Shown here: positions 1-12,310 of the stretch, one piece after another
Position numbering within the stretch: position 1 is the first letter of the stretch
Layout of the letters: each line of letters starts with the position of its first letter
Assembly: GCA_003508835.1 (NCBI GenBank)
Contig: PUFA01000027.1
Coordinates: forward strand, 3,038,001-3,102,000
Direction of reading: 5' to 3'
DNA length: 64,000 bases
Source of the DNA: Eonycteris spelaea
Lineage: Eukaryota; Chordata; Mammalia; Chiroptera; Pteropodidae
Program-made: the position numbers and the translations under genes
Notes under the pieces: model-generated
Told to the model about the DNA's origin: nothing
The model's database searches: none
What the model saw: the letters and a program-made list of their open reading frames with translations, nothing else

Positions 1-199
1 AATGGGAGCCAGATAGCAATATAAGAAGTTTTCTGGCCTGTCACTCCCCTTGTCCTCACCATCATCCCATTCATTCATTCACTGAGGTCAGAGAAACTGT
101 AATCTAAGGGAAACGGGTGTTCTCAGGGGTCTGAGCTGAATGCTGATGGGTTCTACTTACTTCTTAAGGTTATTGGGAGGACACAAGAGATAATATGGG

Positions 200-551
200 T
201 GTATTAGTTTGCTCGGACTGTGATAACATAATATCATAGACTGAGTGGCTTAAAAAACAAAAAGTAATTTTTCCCACAGTTCTGGAAACCGGTAAGTCCA
301 AAGTCAAGGTGCCAGCTATTTGGGTTTCTGATGAGGACTCCCTTTCTGGCTTGGAGACAACTGCCTTCTAGATATTTCCTCTAATGGCAGGGCAGAGAGC
401 AAGCTTTGATGACATCTAATACCATCATGAGGTCCCACCCTTATGACCTCATCTAAACCTAATTACTTCCCAAAGGCCCCATCTCCAAATACCAAACCTC
501 AGGAGTTAGGGCTTCAACATATAATTTTAGGGGGATGTATTCAGTGCATAG
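200..551 (-). mobile_element. MLT1-like MaLR LTR, antisense
   Basis: It opens with tgtattagtttgctcggact, followed by a degenerate form of the usual MaLR end (gtggcttaaa, cacagttctgga). It closes with the reverse complement of the MLT1 start (cttcaacatataattttagg ... gtgcata). The order shows an antisense LTR of the ERVL-MaLR group. It is heavily mutated and has no clear target duplication. Confidence 0.8.
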
Positions 552-952
552 TAATCGGTGAACATGCTTTGAGACCATAAAATATTCTCTTATGTTTGTT
601 GTTTCACTATCATTGCATGAGAGTCCCAGAGGAGGAAGCTTAAACCCTGGCATTCTTATTTTTCTTGCTTGAATATATTTTTCTTTCTTGAGCATATTCC
701 TAAAGAAATTTAACCCAACTCCAATTCCTTCATTCATTCATTCATGAGTAGATGGTTATGGGTTACCCACCACGGCCAGGTCCTCACCATAACAATTGGC
801 TGGAACTGAGAGGAGGCCATCCTCGCTCCACGAGACTTTTAGTTCTTCCCTGTCCACACCGTGTCCTGTCCTAATTCCCATCACCCGGCCAGCTCCTCTC
901 ACGTTGTCAGATCCCTGTATCTTTCTATGTACAATTGCCAAGAGAAGGGGGA

Positions 953-1106
953 CCCTGAGTCAGAGTTCTGGGGTTATAATTCAGGTCCCAACATTTAGAA
1001 GCTCTGTGACCTTGGGCGGGTCATACATGAGAGTGAAACAAATAAATATTTATGAGCGCTGAGTGTCAGGCACAGAATAAGTAACCAGTGACCGTCAGCT
1101 ACAATT
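953..1106 (+). repeat. MIR SINE fragment, sense
   Basis: The segment follows the MIR core: a gagtcagagttctgggtt-like 5' part, then ctctgtgaccttgggc with a following gtca, and a degenerate tail with gtcaggcacagaataagta. It ends just before the target site of the hAT element at 1115. Confidence 0.7.
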
Positions 1107-1114
1107 ATCTAATA

Positions 1115-1335
1115 CAGCAGTCCCCAAACTTTTTGACACCAGGGAGAGGTGCTCCTTATGAGAATTTAATGCCTGATGGTCTGAGGTGGAGCCGAGGCGG
1201 TAACTAGTGCTGTGGAGCAGCCACAAATACAGACGAAGCTTCACTTGCCTGCCACTCACCTCCTGGTGTGTGGCCTTGTTCCTAACAGGCCACGGAACCG
1301 GTACCAGTCTGCAGTCCAGGAATTGGGAACCCCTG
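1115..1335 (+). mobile_element. Non-autonomous hAT DNA transposon with TSD
   Basis: A 221 bp element starting cagcagtccccaa and ending ttgggaacccctg, which are imperfect terminal inverted repeats of hAT type. The 8-bp flanks atctaata (1107-1114) and atctacta (1336-1343) differ at one base and are the target-site duplication. There is no coding capacity. It is homologous along its length to the copy at 33562-33785 (shared acctcctg, gtgtggcct and ttcctaacag blocks). I do not assign a subfamily name. Confidence 0.85.
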
Positions 1336-1343
1336 ATCTACTA

Positions 1344-4300
1344 TGCAGAAATGAAATTCAAAATATGTAACAATCTGTCGGCCCTGCCCAAATAGCATGG
1401 ATGAGGGCCCCCACTTTATCAGGCATTGCATCTTTAGTTCCTCACTGAAGGAGGAAGGGACGAGGCAGCAGGGAAGCACTAGTTAGGACCTGAGAAAAGC
1501 ATCTTAACAACAAGTACAAAATGATCTCAATATTTTAGTAACTGGTGATGTACTAGTGTGCATGGCTGGTATATCATCTCTGCTGTTCTGCTTCTACCGT
1601 GTGCTGGGCACAGATGCATTTGCTTCTGTGGCTTAATTACTCACACTGGTTGCCTCAGGCACAGTCTTCATATAGGAGCCCTGCGTTTTCTACACAGCTC
1701 AGATGGCTGCACTGAAGTCTTTGTAGACTAGCTGGCCATTTTGCCATTCTGAACCTACTCTGTAGACCCTGGAGCCAGAGTAGGGAAGATGGGCTGACAA
1801 ATGTTCTACTTTCATCGAAGACCAGATAGCATCTCTGTTAAGAGCTATCCCTCCTACAGACGTATGATCCAGACGCCCCTAGGTGGTGCTTTCATTCCCT
1901 GGAGAACAGATTCTACTTTCCCTTTATCTGACAACATTTTAATATAGGCAGAAGTGGGTTTTTAAATGTAGCAAATTCTCTAAAGGGAAAGAGAAATCTC
2001 AGAGAGGCAGCCCTCTCCCTCAGAGGGGTGGGCATGGTGCCCCCTTCCAGGGCAGGAAACAGTGAGCAGCAGAGGGGTGGGCTGGGGTGCTGCCCCAGGC
2101 CATTAGCACATGCCAAGAGTATTCAAGTCTGTTGTCACCTCTGAGGCGGTGCCTGTGCTTTGCTTTGACACCATTATATTCTAGGCATAGACCCACTTCT
2201 GGACTTCATGTCATCTATTCTTAAAAAAAGAAACCTTTTCCTTTCTACAACTTTGACCAAAAGCGTCTGATTTGTGTGTGTGTGTCTTTAAGTTGCCTAA
2301 TATTGTTGGATAAAAGGGTTGTTTGAACTTAGCATGTAATTGATAAATACAGTTTGTATAAATACAGTTCATATAAATAAATATAAAAACATTCATATTC
2401 CCCAATAGTCACATTATTATTTTAACTCATTTCAGACAGTGCCTCTCAGCAAAAAACTGTTCTTTCCATTTTTGTGATTGATTTTTGAAAGTTATTTGAA
2501 AGCATTATCATCGAAGAGAATTTGTGAAAGTAGAATCATTATCCTTCTGAGGAAAGTATTTTTTTAACCTTTGTTGTAACAAGTAGTCTGCATTTTACTT
2601 TCACCATGCATACTTTGATTTATAACTTTAAAATGGTATATTTATTAATACACGAAGAATTAAACAAGATGTTGCTTTTCTTAGGTGAAAGATTTAGCTT
2701 AGTTGATTTGTAATCTCCTTCTAAATGTACTGTTTTATACTTAGAAAATGCTCAAATCATTGCTGCCATTATCATTTTGCATCTACACTTTCTTTTGTTG
2801 TTATCTAAAGCTGACATGTTTTCTCCTTTTTACTTGTTTAAAAAGTATTTCTAGCACCTATGTACAAGAAAGGTGTGTTATTTTTTTATTTTTTTATTTT
2901 TTGCTTCTTTGCTTCTCGTTGACTTGATCTGGAATTATATTGAGTAGTTGAAGTTAACTTTATTTTTTAGATACAGCAAAAACCTTTATTTCTGTAAAAA
3001 TTTATTATAAATATGGTCTTCTGAAAAGAGAAAGGGACAGGAGCAAGAATTATACTCCAGTACCCACACTCATACAAATGCACACACACACCCAAGACTC
3101 AAAAATCCTGGTCAAAAGCTATATTTCATAAAAGAGGATTATAGTAATGTTGATGGTTTGCCAAAACCTCAAGCAGTGACAAAATCCACAGAGTGTCCTG
3201 AAAGGGATGCCTTTGCAAAACCGTGCCTCTCCAGATGGTTTAGATTACAGATGTTTAAAAACACATGGCAGCATTAGTTTGGTTTAGAATTCATAGTTAA
3301 TTCAGTAGATAAAATAATGCAAATTTGAAATCCTAGCCTGTGTATCAGAAAAATCATCAAATCTTATGATTGCTCTTAGGGGAGGTTGGTATGTGATGTG
3401 TTGATTTTTAAATGATCTAATTGAAATAATAAAATTAAGCAAGAAGGGGTAAAAAACAGGATTGAAAATACAAGAGTATAAGTAAAAGCTTTCTTCTCTG
3501 CAGAAGATTTATTCCTTTAAGCTGTCATATCCAATCAATTTGTATGGGATTCGACAGCCAATTGTCATTTCCTGAGATAAACTATGTAAAGAGGTTGTGT
3601 TACATAGACAGCATGAAAAAGTAGGGGAAAAAATCCCAGAGCTCGATGCAGAGAGAGACCAGAACGTCCTTAAAGCCCTCTAAATGGATCCCCTCACCTT
3701 GCTAAGAATAGCAGATAAGCTGCTTACGCCCAAGTTTTCCCTTTGGCTTATTCAGCCTTTCCCCCTGCACATACTATTTCTAAAAGAAAGTGCTCTTGCT
3801 CCACATTTTGGTAAATCATTTTGCCTTATATGTGGTTTTTAACCTTGGTGGGGGCTCCATGTGAACATTGATGTCGCACACTGTGTTCTCTGGCACAAGA
3901 TATACAACAGTTACCCCAGGGCCCTGAGAGGCTCCATCACTAAAGGCCTGGCACCCTCTGTCCCCTTCCTTCTGTCTAAAATCAAAAGCATCCCACCCTC
4001 TGATCCCACAGCTGGGAGGCTGGCAAACAACTCCTGGGAAAGAGCTTATGTATGGGAACAGTATTAATTTAATGATGTATATTATCGTGTGTGCTACCTG
4101 CGGCACAAATAAAAGCATTCAGCTATGTTAAAATTGCCACTATAAGAATGTTCATCTAAGAGCTCAAAGCCTTTCAGAAAACACAGGACAAAGATTCTGC
4201 AAAAATAGAATTAGAAGGTTTCAAACAACAGTTGATGGGCTTCAAAGGGCTTGACTCTCAAAGGTGGCACAGTATTTACTTCCCCCAGAAAGGAACACAT

Positions 4301-7300
4301 TTTGAGCATGTTCTAAGTATAAAAACTAGAATCGTGGCTTTTAGTGTCTGGAAAGAGCTCCACAATCAAAGCAAATGTGCTCCTTTAGCCGGAAAGTGCA
4401 CATACACATATACACGCATACACACGTGCGTACACACAGAGAGAAATGTGGGGCGGAGGAGGAGACCCTGCGCACAGAATTTGTGTGGACTCGTGGAGAT
4501 TTCCTTTATGAATTTATTTAATTTTGTTTGAGTAACAGAGACACTGTATTGATCCAGCTTGACTACTGATCCACAGTTCGGCGTCCATACCCACTTAATA
4601 TTGTAACCAGAGACTGCAGTTCCATCTTCTAATCATTTTTTAAATAAATGAGTATACAAACCCCAGCCAGATCGAATTCTTATTTTAAGATAGTTTAACT
4701 GTACTACTTTTTTTTATAAGACTTCTTAATATATAGAATTATAGAATATCAGGGCTTTAAAGAACCCTTGTGGTTTTCTGGACCACTGCTTAGTCAATCC
4801 CTGAATGCTCTTGAATGATTTCATCTTTCCCTACCAAGTCATCATCTTGCCTTGCTCGAACATTGCTTATGCTCTTGTCCCAAGGCAAACCATCCTATCT
4901 CTGCCCAGTGCTAGAGAGTTTCCTGGTGTGTTTGCATTCTATCCTAAAGGATTACTCATCACGGACAAAGGCAAAGTCACATTGGAATGTCAAGGGGACC
5001 ACATCTGGGAGCAGGGAAACTGGCTTTGAGTTTCTGAGGGTGAGAATGAGCACACAAATACAATACTGCCTACCCTCCCCTGCCACCTTCCTCACGTGTC
5101 GTACTACCTTTGTCCTCACCTGAGTTCCTTTAACATTGTTTCATCAAAGGCTTAACAGCATTCTGTCAACCCATTGCATTCAAATTGTTGAAAAGAATTG
5201 ACTTTGGGTGCTCACTTTGCCTGTTGTCCCCTCACCCCAAACCGGACTTCTAGTCATGCCCTCTGTATGTTTCATGGCATTTCCTTTAAAATTGGAGAAC
5301 TTGCTAAATTTGGGAACTGAATTTCACTGGATTTTCCCATTTATATAATGAGCGCTACTGAGACAGGCCTAACACAAACCTCCTGCCTTTAGAACATTAC
5401 AATATGCTGTTCCCTTTGTACGAGGGACATTTGAGCCAAGTTCTGTAAAACATCACAAGTTCAGACAACAGGGACAAAGAAGGTCAGTTCTTAATTCAAC
5501 TATGGCTTACTAAAGAAGGTAACTAAATATTCTTTTTTATTTTTTTGAAAAGTGATTTTGAAATAATCCCACCCTCCCAAGTATCCTTTGAATAAATTGA
5601 ACTTTTCATATGATATGATATCTGCTGATTTGGGACATTGCTACTGAAATGAAAATATATTAATAGTGAGACTATGTGATAACCTGAACTAGCAATCAAA
5701 CATCAAGGGCCTGATTGCTTTAATGAAGAGTTGAGAATGTTTTGTCGTTTGTATATTATGGTTCACAAATGCTTAAGAAAATGTAGAAAATATTTATTCC
5801 CCAAAACTATTCATTTAGGTAGAAAGTACTGTCTTTTTTATAGATAGTGTAAAGGGAAACCAGTTGCTCTTTATTATTCTGTAATAATTTCATAGCTAAT
5901 TAGGTAGTTCTTGTGTTCTAGGAAAAATGTCAAAATAAATGGGAAAGGATCCCCTTGAGGTTCTCAGACCCATATTATTTCAATACCTAATTTAGATATT
6001 TTGCTCAAAACCCCTGTGGATTTTTAAGTGTTGTCTATACTGTGGATTTTTATCTTGACGCGCCCGAGACTGTTAAATCTTGCCTATCAGCAGAATGAAT
6101 TCAAACCATGAAAATATTACATTACTGCTCTCAACCTCAAAACTCCTCTAAAGAAAGGAAGGATAAAAATGAGCAAATCAATTTTATATTTCTATTCTAC
6201 ATAGTTCCTACTAAAAACCTTTAATGAGTATAGGTATGACAAGTTCATATCAATAGTGTCTGGGTACATAATTCTCGGATAGCAGAGAGCTGCAGAATAT
6301 GATACATTGGGAAAAATGGAAGTGTAGAAGTAGGGAAAGGCTTTTCATTTTTACCTACAGAATACAACTTGCCATACTCTCAGTTGATGTCATGTTGCCC
6401 CCCCCCCAAAACACTCTAAAGTTCTGAATAGTATGTTATTAAAAAGATTAATGGATTTTTACTGCCTGTTTCATATGTATCACCATAAGAAATAAGAAAG
6501 ACGGTGCATTGGAAAAACAGCAGTATCAGTTAAAACAACGTTTGGTATAAAGGCCAAGACCCATATTAAAATTTATATATGCTCAGAACCTTATTATTTG
6601 GAGCCTGAATTCTGTTCTCTCTGGCTCTGAGTCTGAGGGGCCATGATCCATTTCACTAGTTCAGCTAGTCCGTTATCACCTGTGTTCCAACAGTGAAGTC
6701 AGACCAGGAGGAAAGAAGCTCGCTGGGCTGCTGAGATCCGTATCCACTCAAGCCGCTCTATTTATTATTCCACTAGGGAATGCTCTGCCCTTGAAGGCTG
6801 ATCCGATGAGGGTGGGATCACAGGCAGCAGGTATGCCATGAACAACAAACCCATATTCTTAACATATGTTTAATTTGAGTAACTCTCCTCTTTTAAAATA
6901 ACTCTTGATTTTAAATCCACATCCTGATTTGCCCACTCTTGTTACCATTTTCTGCTGCCTGTTCTGAATTAATCCTTTGAGGTGGTCATTCCCCGGAAAG
7001 AAAAAAGGAAAATGAGAAGAGAGATGCAAAGTTGGGAATGTGAATGAAAGAGAATGGGAGAAAGCAGAGAGCAGGGGATCATTAAGTAGAATCTGTTTTC
7101 ATGCGCTAGGTTTTCTTTGAGCTGTGGAAGACAGGAGAGGTAGAGGAAGAAGAGAAATACAAGGAAAAGGCTCTTGAAAGGTTATCCATGAATATCCATA
7201 CTGAAGAATGGAAATCTTTTTTTTTGCAATAGAGCTCAATTTACAAAAATTATTTTGATTCTCCATCATACTTCATCTCAAAGAACTGGTATAATCTAAA

Positions 7301-10300
7301 AAGTGGTTAAAATTATTATTAAAATAGTTTCCATAGTAGGAAATTAAATGATTTTACTAACTGTCATAGTCAGTGTTTAAACTAAGATAATTCGAAATAT
7401 ATTTTTATAGTCATCATGTCACTGGGATGTCTAAACATTCTTTGTAAAAGAGTATCCTTGATTCTGATTTTTTATAAACAGAAAACTGACTAAAGGTTAG
7501 AAATATTAGCCACCAATTGCTATTATTTGAAAAATCTACAGAGAAAGCTGGTTTTGAGGAATTCTAAGTTAAAATACATTCTCTACTTTAGAACTATTAA
7601 CCCTATGGGAGACTTTCTACATTTTTTCCTAGGTTTATTTTCAGCTCAGGGGATTGTGAAACTACTTCAAATACTTAGACTATATTTGAATGTGAAATAG
7701 CAATATCTTATGCTATTAAATGTCATAAAATAGCAAAATATTATGTTATTTGAGGCCATCACATGTATTTTCCCTATTTCACTTTATGTGTAAATCCATC
7801 TATCTCTCACATCTAGATTTTTCTAGCTCACAATAGACCAGTTAAATGAGGTCTCATTAACAGTATCAGCCATATTTCTATAGTTCTCACCTCATCTGCA
7901 ATTTAGGATTTCTGAGTTCTTCAAATTCCTCTACTTCTTTTCTGAGAGCTTCCAAAGAAGGTTGCAAGTGTGTTCATAATGAGGTTCCATGGACCACCTG
8001 TGACTTTAATGGCGGCTTGTTGGGACTCCAGCACCCAAGCCCATTGCCCTCCCCAATGCCTGAACCCCATCAGGCACCCCAGGGCTGGTCCTCACTCACC
8101 TCCAGAGTGAACTTCACAACCATGTGCTGGTTTTTACTAGTATAGTGCCATTGTTGCTGATTGTATTTCAGTGCCCTGAACAGCCCAGTTTGAACTGAAG
8201 TTAGTTTGATCAAGAATGTTCCGTGAAGGAGATAGAATGATTCTCTCCCCTAAGTGTATAGTTTTTGTCTCAAGAAAGCCTAAATACTGCAAACTGGTAC
8301 TTCACTGTCTCCAAAGTTTATAATACATATAGTCTTTATATTTTATCAGCAGCACCCTAATGCAAGTTAAGTTCTGGCAGACCAATCCCACTAGTCTGCT
8401 ATTCATGACTATCCAAATTGTGAACACTACTTGAGCTCAAACCGACTACCTGTTTGATTTTATTTCAAGTTTTAAATGTGGTGATTTTTACATTCACACT
8501 GGAGCAAATTGCATTTTATCCAGAGCAATTCAGCAAACATTATTTTGTCTAGACCCAAGCTAGCTGCTAAAGCCACATGATGAAGATGGTCTGTACCCTG
8601 CTTATGGGGAATTTATTCCTCTTCCCCTAGGTCACAAGCAAGAATGTGTGATCCTCAGTAGATTGCAAGCTACAAACCTGAGATTATTAGTGCATATTTT
8701 ACTCAGAACACCCCCCCCCCCCACTCCCTGCTATGGTATCATCTGACTTAAGACTTGGTGTGAAAGGTTGAAAGTGAAGTGGAGATAGGGATGGTGAGGT
8801 TGGTTTGTGGAAAAGGCCTTTGGAAAGCTGAGCTAGTCTGCATTTGGAGGGAGGCGACCTCACATGAAGAATACCTACCTCCTACATCAAGACCCTGCAA
8901 ATGGTTTGGGGATGGTTGGTGAACCACAGGTATTCCTAAGGCTGGTTCCTATTAGACAGGGAAAACTAGAAGCCTCACTATTCCTCATCTTTGCCGTGGA
9001 ATGAAACCAATAAAGTCAGTTACTATTTAGACAAGTGAGTGAGTGCTGTTCATTTGGGAGAGAATGTTCCTGGGGAGGGGAATGACCAATAGAGGCCACT
9101 GAAGGGCTTTTGGGGCCAGGGGGGAGAGTTCGACTAATGCAAGAATCAATGGCAACTCTGTTAACAACATTTAAATCTACCTAAATCAAAATCATGAGGA
9201 AAACCTTACGTTTGCATATATATTTTTGTCATTCTACAAATAAAACGTGTAGTTTAAAATCTGGCACAATGACTATCTACACAAGACTGAATTCTATGGA
9301 AGAAAAATACCTAAGAGAAATTTGTATTGCCAGATGCTTGGCATCATGTAGTCAAAACATTTTGGATGTGTTTTAAAATAGTCTTCCAGATGTGTGACAA
9401 CTTGTAGCTAACTGTAGCCCTCGTCTGCATCTTGGAAGGGGGTGGGGTGATAAACTTAGGGATACAGGAAAATGAAACTCTTTTGCCTTCCTGGTCTGAT
9501 TGCCTTGGAAAAAAGTAGTTTAATTTTTTTTTCCTTTCGACCAATTTCTTCAACTCTTCATTTGACCTGAAAAATGTAGACACAGAACTTTCCACAGTAC
9601 CTTGCATTTGCCATATGAAACACATTATTGCCATCAAGTTATGACATTTTCTGACTCCAGAAGTATTTAGAAATTCAGCTTTATTTTGTGTTTATTTGTC
9701 CTGCTTCTTGATATTAAATATTATTAATTTCATATGTATCAATTTACCCACTTTCTTTATGTTTTAAGGCTTATGTTCAAGAATATAGAATTAAATAAGG
9801 AAAAAAGTCTGGTAGAGATTTCCTTACCTTTGAACTGGATTTTCCCATAGAAATTCACATTCTTCCATTAGAGTGGGGTGTTATGTTAAACCTACCTTAA
9901 GTTTATATTTGCAAACAGTGGGTGCTACATATTTGATAACTTGCTAGAACTGCAGGGAAAATTGCTCAGGAGAATTTAGACCATGTGAATCTTGCACAAT
10001 TATTTCCTCTAGGCCATAGGATGAGATACTCTGTACTTATGCTAGTCAGTAAATCTGTGGATTTTGTCCCTGATATGACATCATTGCCAGAGTTAGAAGA
10101 AAAGGATGCCTGGACTATGAAAGTCTGAAGTGTTGTTGTGTGCCTCTCTAGTAATTACCTCTCCTTCTGTCAACACACTTAAGTACAGTGCTTAATTAAT
10201 TTCCAATTATTCCCAATTACTCTTTGACACCAGTTATTCATGAGACAGTGATAGGACCAACATTGGACAAATATAGTAAATGGTTACCCTTTTCTGAATG

Positions 10301-11246
10301 ATACAATTAAGTTAAAAATAAGATAGCGTTCCCGTAATTGTTTTAACCAAGAATGGGTGGAAGTTTACCCAAATGACTGACACACACTAACAGGCTTAAA
10401 ATGTCAATTGCTTCAAAACAATTGAAAATTTCAAAATGAAAATATATAATGGGCCATCACTAAAGTTCCTATAGGTTGCCTGCCAAAAATATCCTGAAAC
10501 TTTATCTGTATTGGGGGGATGAGGGTTGGATGGCAGTCGGAGGTTGCTTATTGTCATATATTTTTAATGCCAAGAGGACAAATGTGAAAAAGTTTCAACA
10601 GAAGGTGTATGGATCTTGATTGACATAACGGTTAGTAGCACCTTTAGTAAGAGTAATTCAGTGATTGTGACTTAGGTTGGAGGGGTTTATTTTGGAGTGA
10701 GAAGGTATGTGACTCAGAAGTTGCTAATACCGGCAGAGCTTGGGTTTTATCTGTTAGGAGTCCAGTATGCTCTGTGTATCTTTACTCCTGCCTGAAGATT
10801 ACTACCTCCTCTTTTTTATTGGTTGATCTGTTTGAAACGGTCATTGGGGAAAGGAGTTTAGTGTGAGGGGAGAGGGAAGGAAGTAGAAAAGGAGTTTGAA
10901 TCTCTGTTATGGCTATATCATTGTCTTTCTGTGACGGTGAGCAATTCACTTAACTTTGAAGAAAATCTATCACAACAGATTATGGTCTGTCCACCAGGTA
11001 AAAGAGACTAGAATGGAACCAGAGTGCATTTTTTAAGCCAAAACAGGGTCAGGTAAACCTGAGTGAGGTTGAAAGAGTATGAAGTTTGTGTTTGGTGGGG
11101 GGGGGGCGGTCAGAAGTACTGTATACATGTGACCATAACTTTGGCTAGTGATGAGCCCTGGGAATTAGCTAGCCTTAGAAATAATTCAAAGTGTTTATCA
11201 TTTTCTCAAAATATTTATAGATTGATTAAATATTTCTTGAACACTT
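1344..11246. other. Intronic sequence without recognised genes
   Basis: About 9.9 kb of mostly AT-rich sequence. I see short CA/TG tracts (about 2273-2286, 3082-3090), C-runs near 6401-6408 and 8708-8722, and a MIR-like patch at about 10885-10960. The G+C-richer patch at 6590-6840 has no repeat signature I know. Open frames here are short and overlap on opposite strands, so none is called as a gene. Confidence 0.5.
10885..10960 (+). repeat. Probable MIR fragment, sense
   Basis: The run gtttgaatctctgttatggc followed by ctgtgacggtgagcaattca and cttaact fits the MIR core (gaatcc ... tgtgacct ... caagtcacttaacct). It is short and diverged. Confidence 0.5.
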
Positions 11247-11743
11247 TGGTAGACAGAATAATGGCCATCCAAAGGTGTTCACCTCCTGACACCAGGAACC
11301 TGTGAATACGTTACCTTACATGGGACTTTTCAGATGTGATTAAGTTAAGGATTTTGAGAGCAGGAGATTACCCTGAATTATCTGAGTGGGCCCGATATAA
11401 TCCCAAGGGTCCTTATAACTGAAAGAGGGAGGCAGCAGAGTTAGACTCAGAAGAAAATGTGATGATGGAAGCAGAATCAAAGTGATGTGATCTGAACAAG
11501 ACTCAACCAGCCATTGCTGCTTTGAAGGTGGAAAGGGGCCGGCCACGAGCCAAGGAATAAGACGGACTTTTAAAAGCTGGAAAGAAGGGAAGGAAATTGA
11601 TTCTCCCCGAGAGCCTCCAGAGAGGAATGCAGCGCTTCCAACCTCCCAGTTTAGTCCCTCTAACCTCCAGAACTATAAGATAATAAATGTGTATTGTTGG
11701 AAGCCACTCGGTGTGTGGTAAAGGGTGACAGCAGCAATAGGAA
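11247..11743 (+). mobile_element. MLT1-like MaLR LTR, sense
   Basis: It starts tggtagacagaataatggcc and proceeds through cagatgtgattaagttaagg, ggcccgatataatcccaagg and ctccagaactataagataat. It ends near agcagcaatagg. This is the standard MLT1 sense order, nearly full length at about 497 bp. No internal retroviral sequence follows, so it is a solo LTR. Confidence 0.88.
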
Positions 11744-11754
11744 ATGAATGCAAA

Positions 11755-11955
11755 TACCTGCTAGTTCTCAGGAACTGTCTTAGGCACAAAATACAACACA
11801 GAGAGAAGAGAAGCTTGCCATCTTGTCTCCTGCCGTGTGAGGCTCCCAAGTCTGGAGTGCCCATTTTATTTTGCCCATGAGGAAATTAAGCCCATGGAAT
11901 TAACATGATTTTCACATAGAAAATCAGTCTTGATTACCAGCCCATGGATCTTTAC
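11755..11955 (-). repeat. Possible MIR fragment, antisense
   Basis: Blocks such as tgctagttctcaggaactgt, cccattttattttgcccatg and gaggaaattaagcccatgg follow the antisense MIR order (tail, then core). It adjoins the MLT1 LTR. Divergence is high, so the ends are approximate. Confidence 0.45.
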
Positions 11956-12194
11956 ACAACACCATCTGTATTATATGACCGGGAAGGGGGGAAGTGCATT
12001 CCGTCCTGCCTCTCTCACACAAATTTCGTGTGTTACACGAAAGGCTGCTGTCCTCTGACCACTGCGGAAAACAGCTCACTATCAATCCAATCATCTAATA
12101 GAATAATAGTCTTGCTTTTGCATTCTGAAGAACTGGAATGTCTAAAGCCATTCAAAGAGAAGGTAGCCTTTTCTCTAGGGCAGTGGTTCTTAAC

Positions 12195-12310
12195 CTAAAC
12201 GAAGAAACCGTGCCCTAAAGGAGTTAAGTCACATGAACAAAGTCACACAGCGTAGTAACAGGCAGGCTCTGCTAGAACTTGAGTTTCCTGACCCCCTTTT
12301 CAGTCTCCGC
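12195..12310 (-). repeat. MIR fragment, antisense
   Basis: The order aaaggagttaagtcacatga, caaagtcacacagcgtagta and acttgagtttcctgaccccc matches the reverse complement of the MIR core (aagtcacacagctagtaagt ... gacttgaacc). Confidence 0.7.

Noticed and set aside
12182..12200. Start of a hAT element (cagtggttcttaacct)
   Set aside because: Only the first 16 bases fit. The following sequence is antisense MIR and no matching right end was found.
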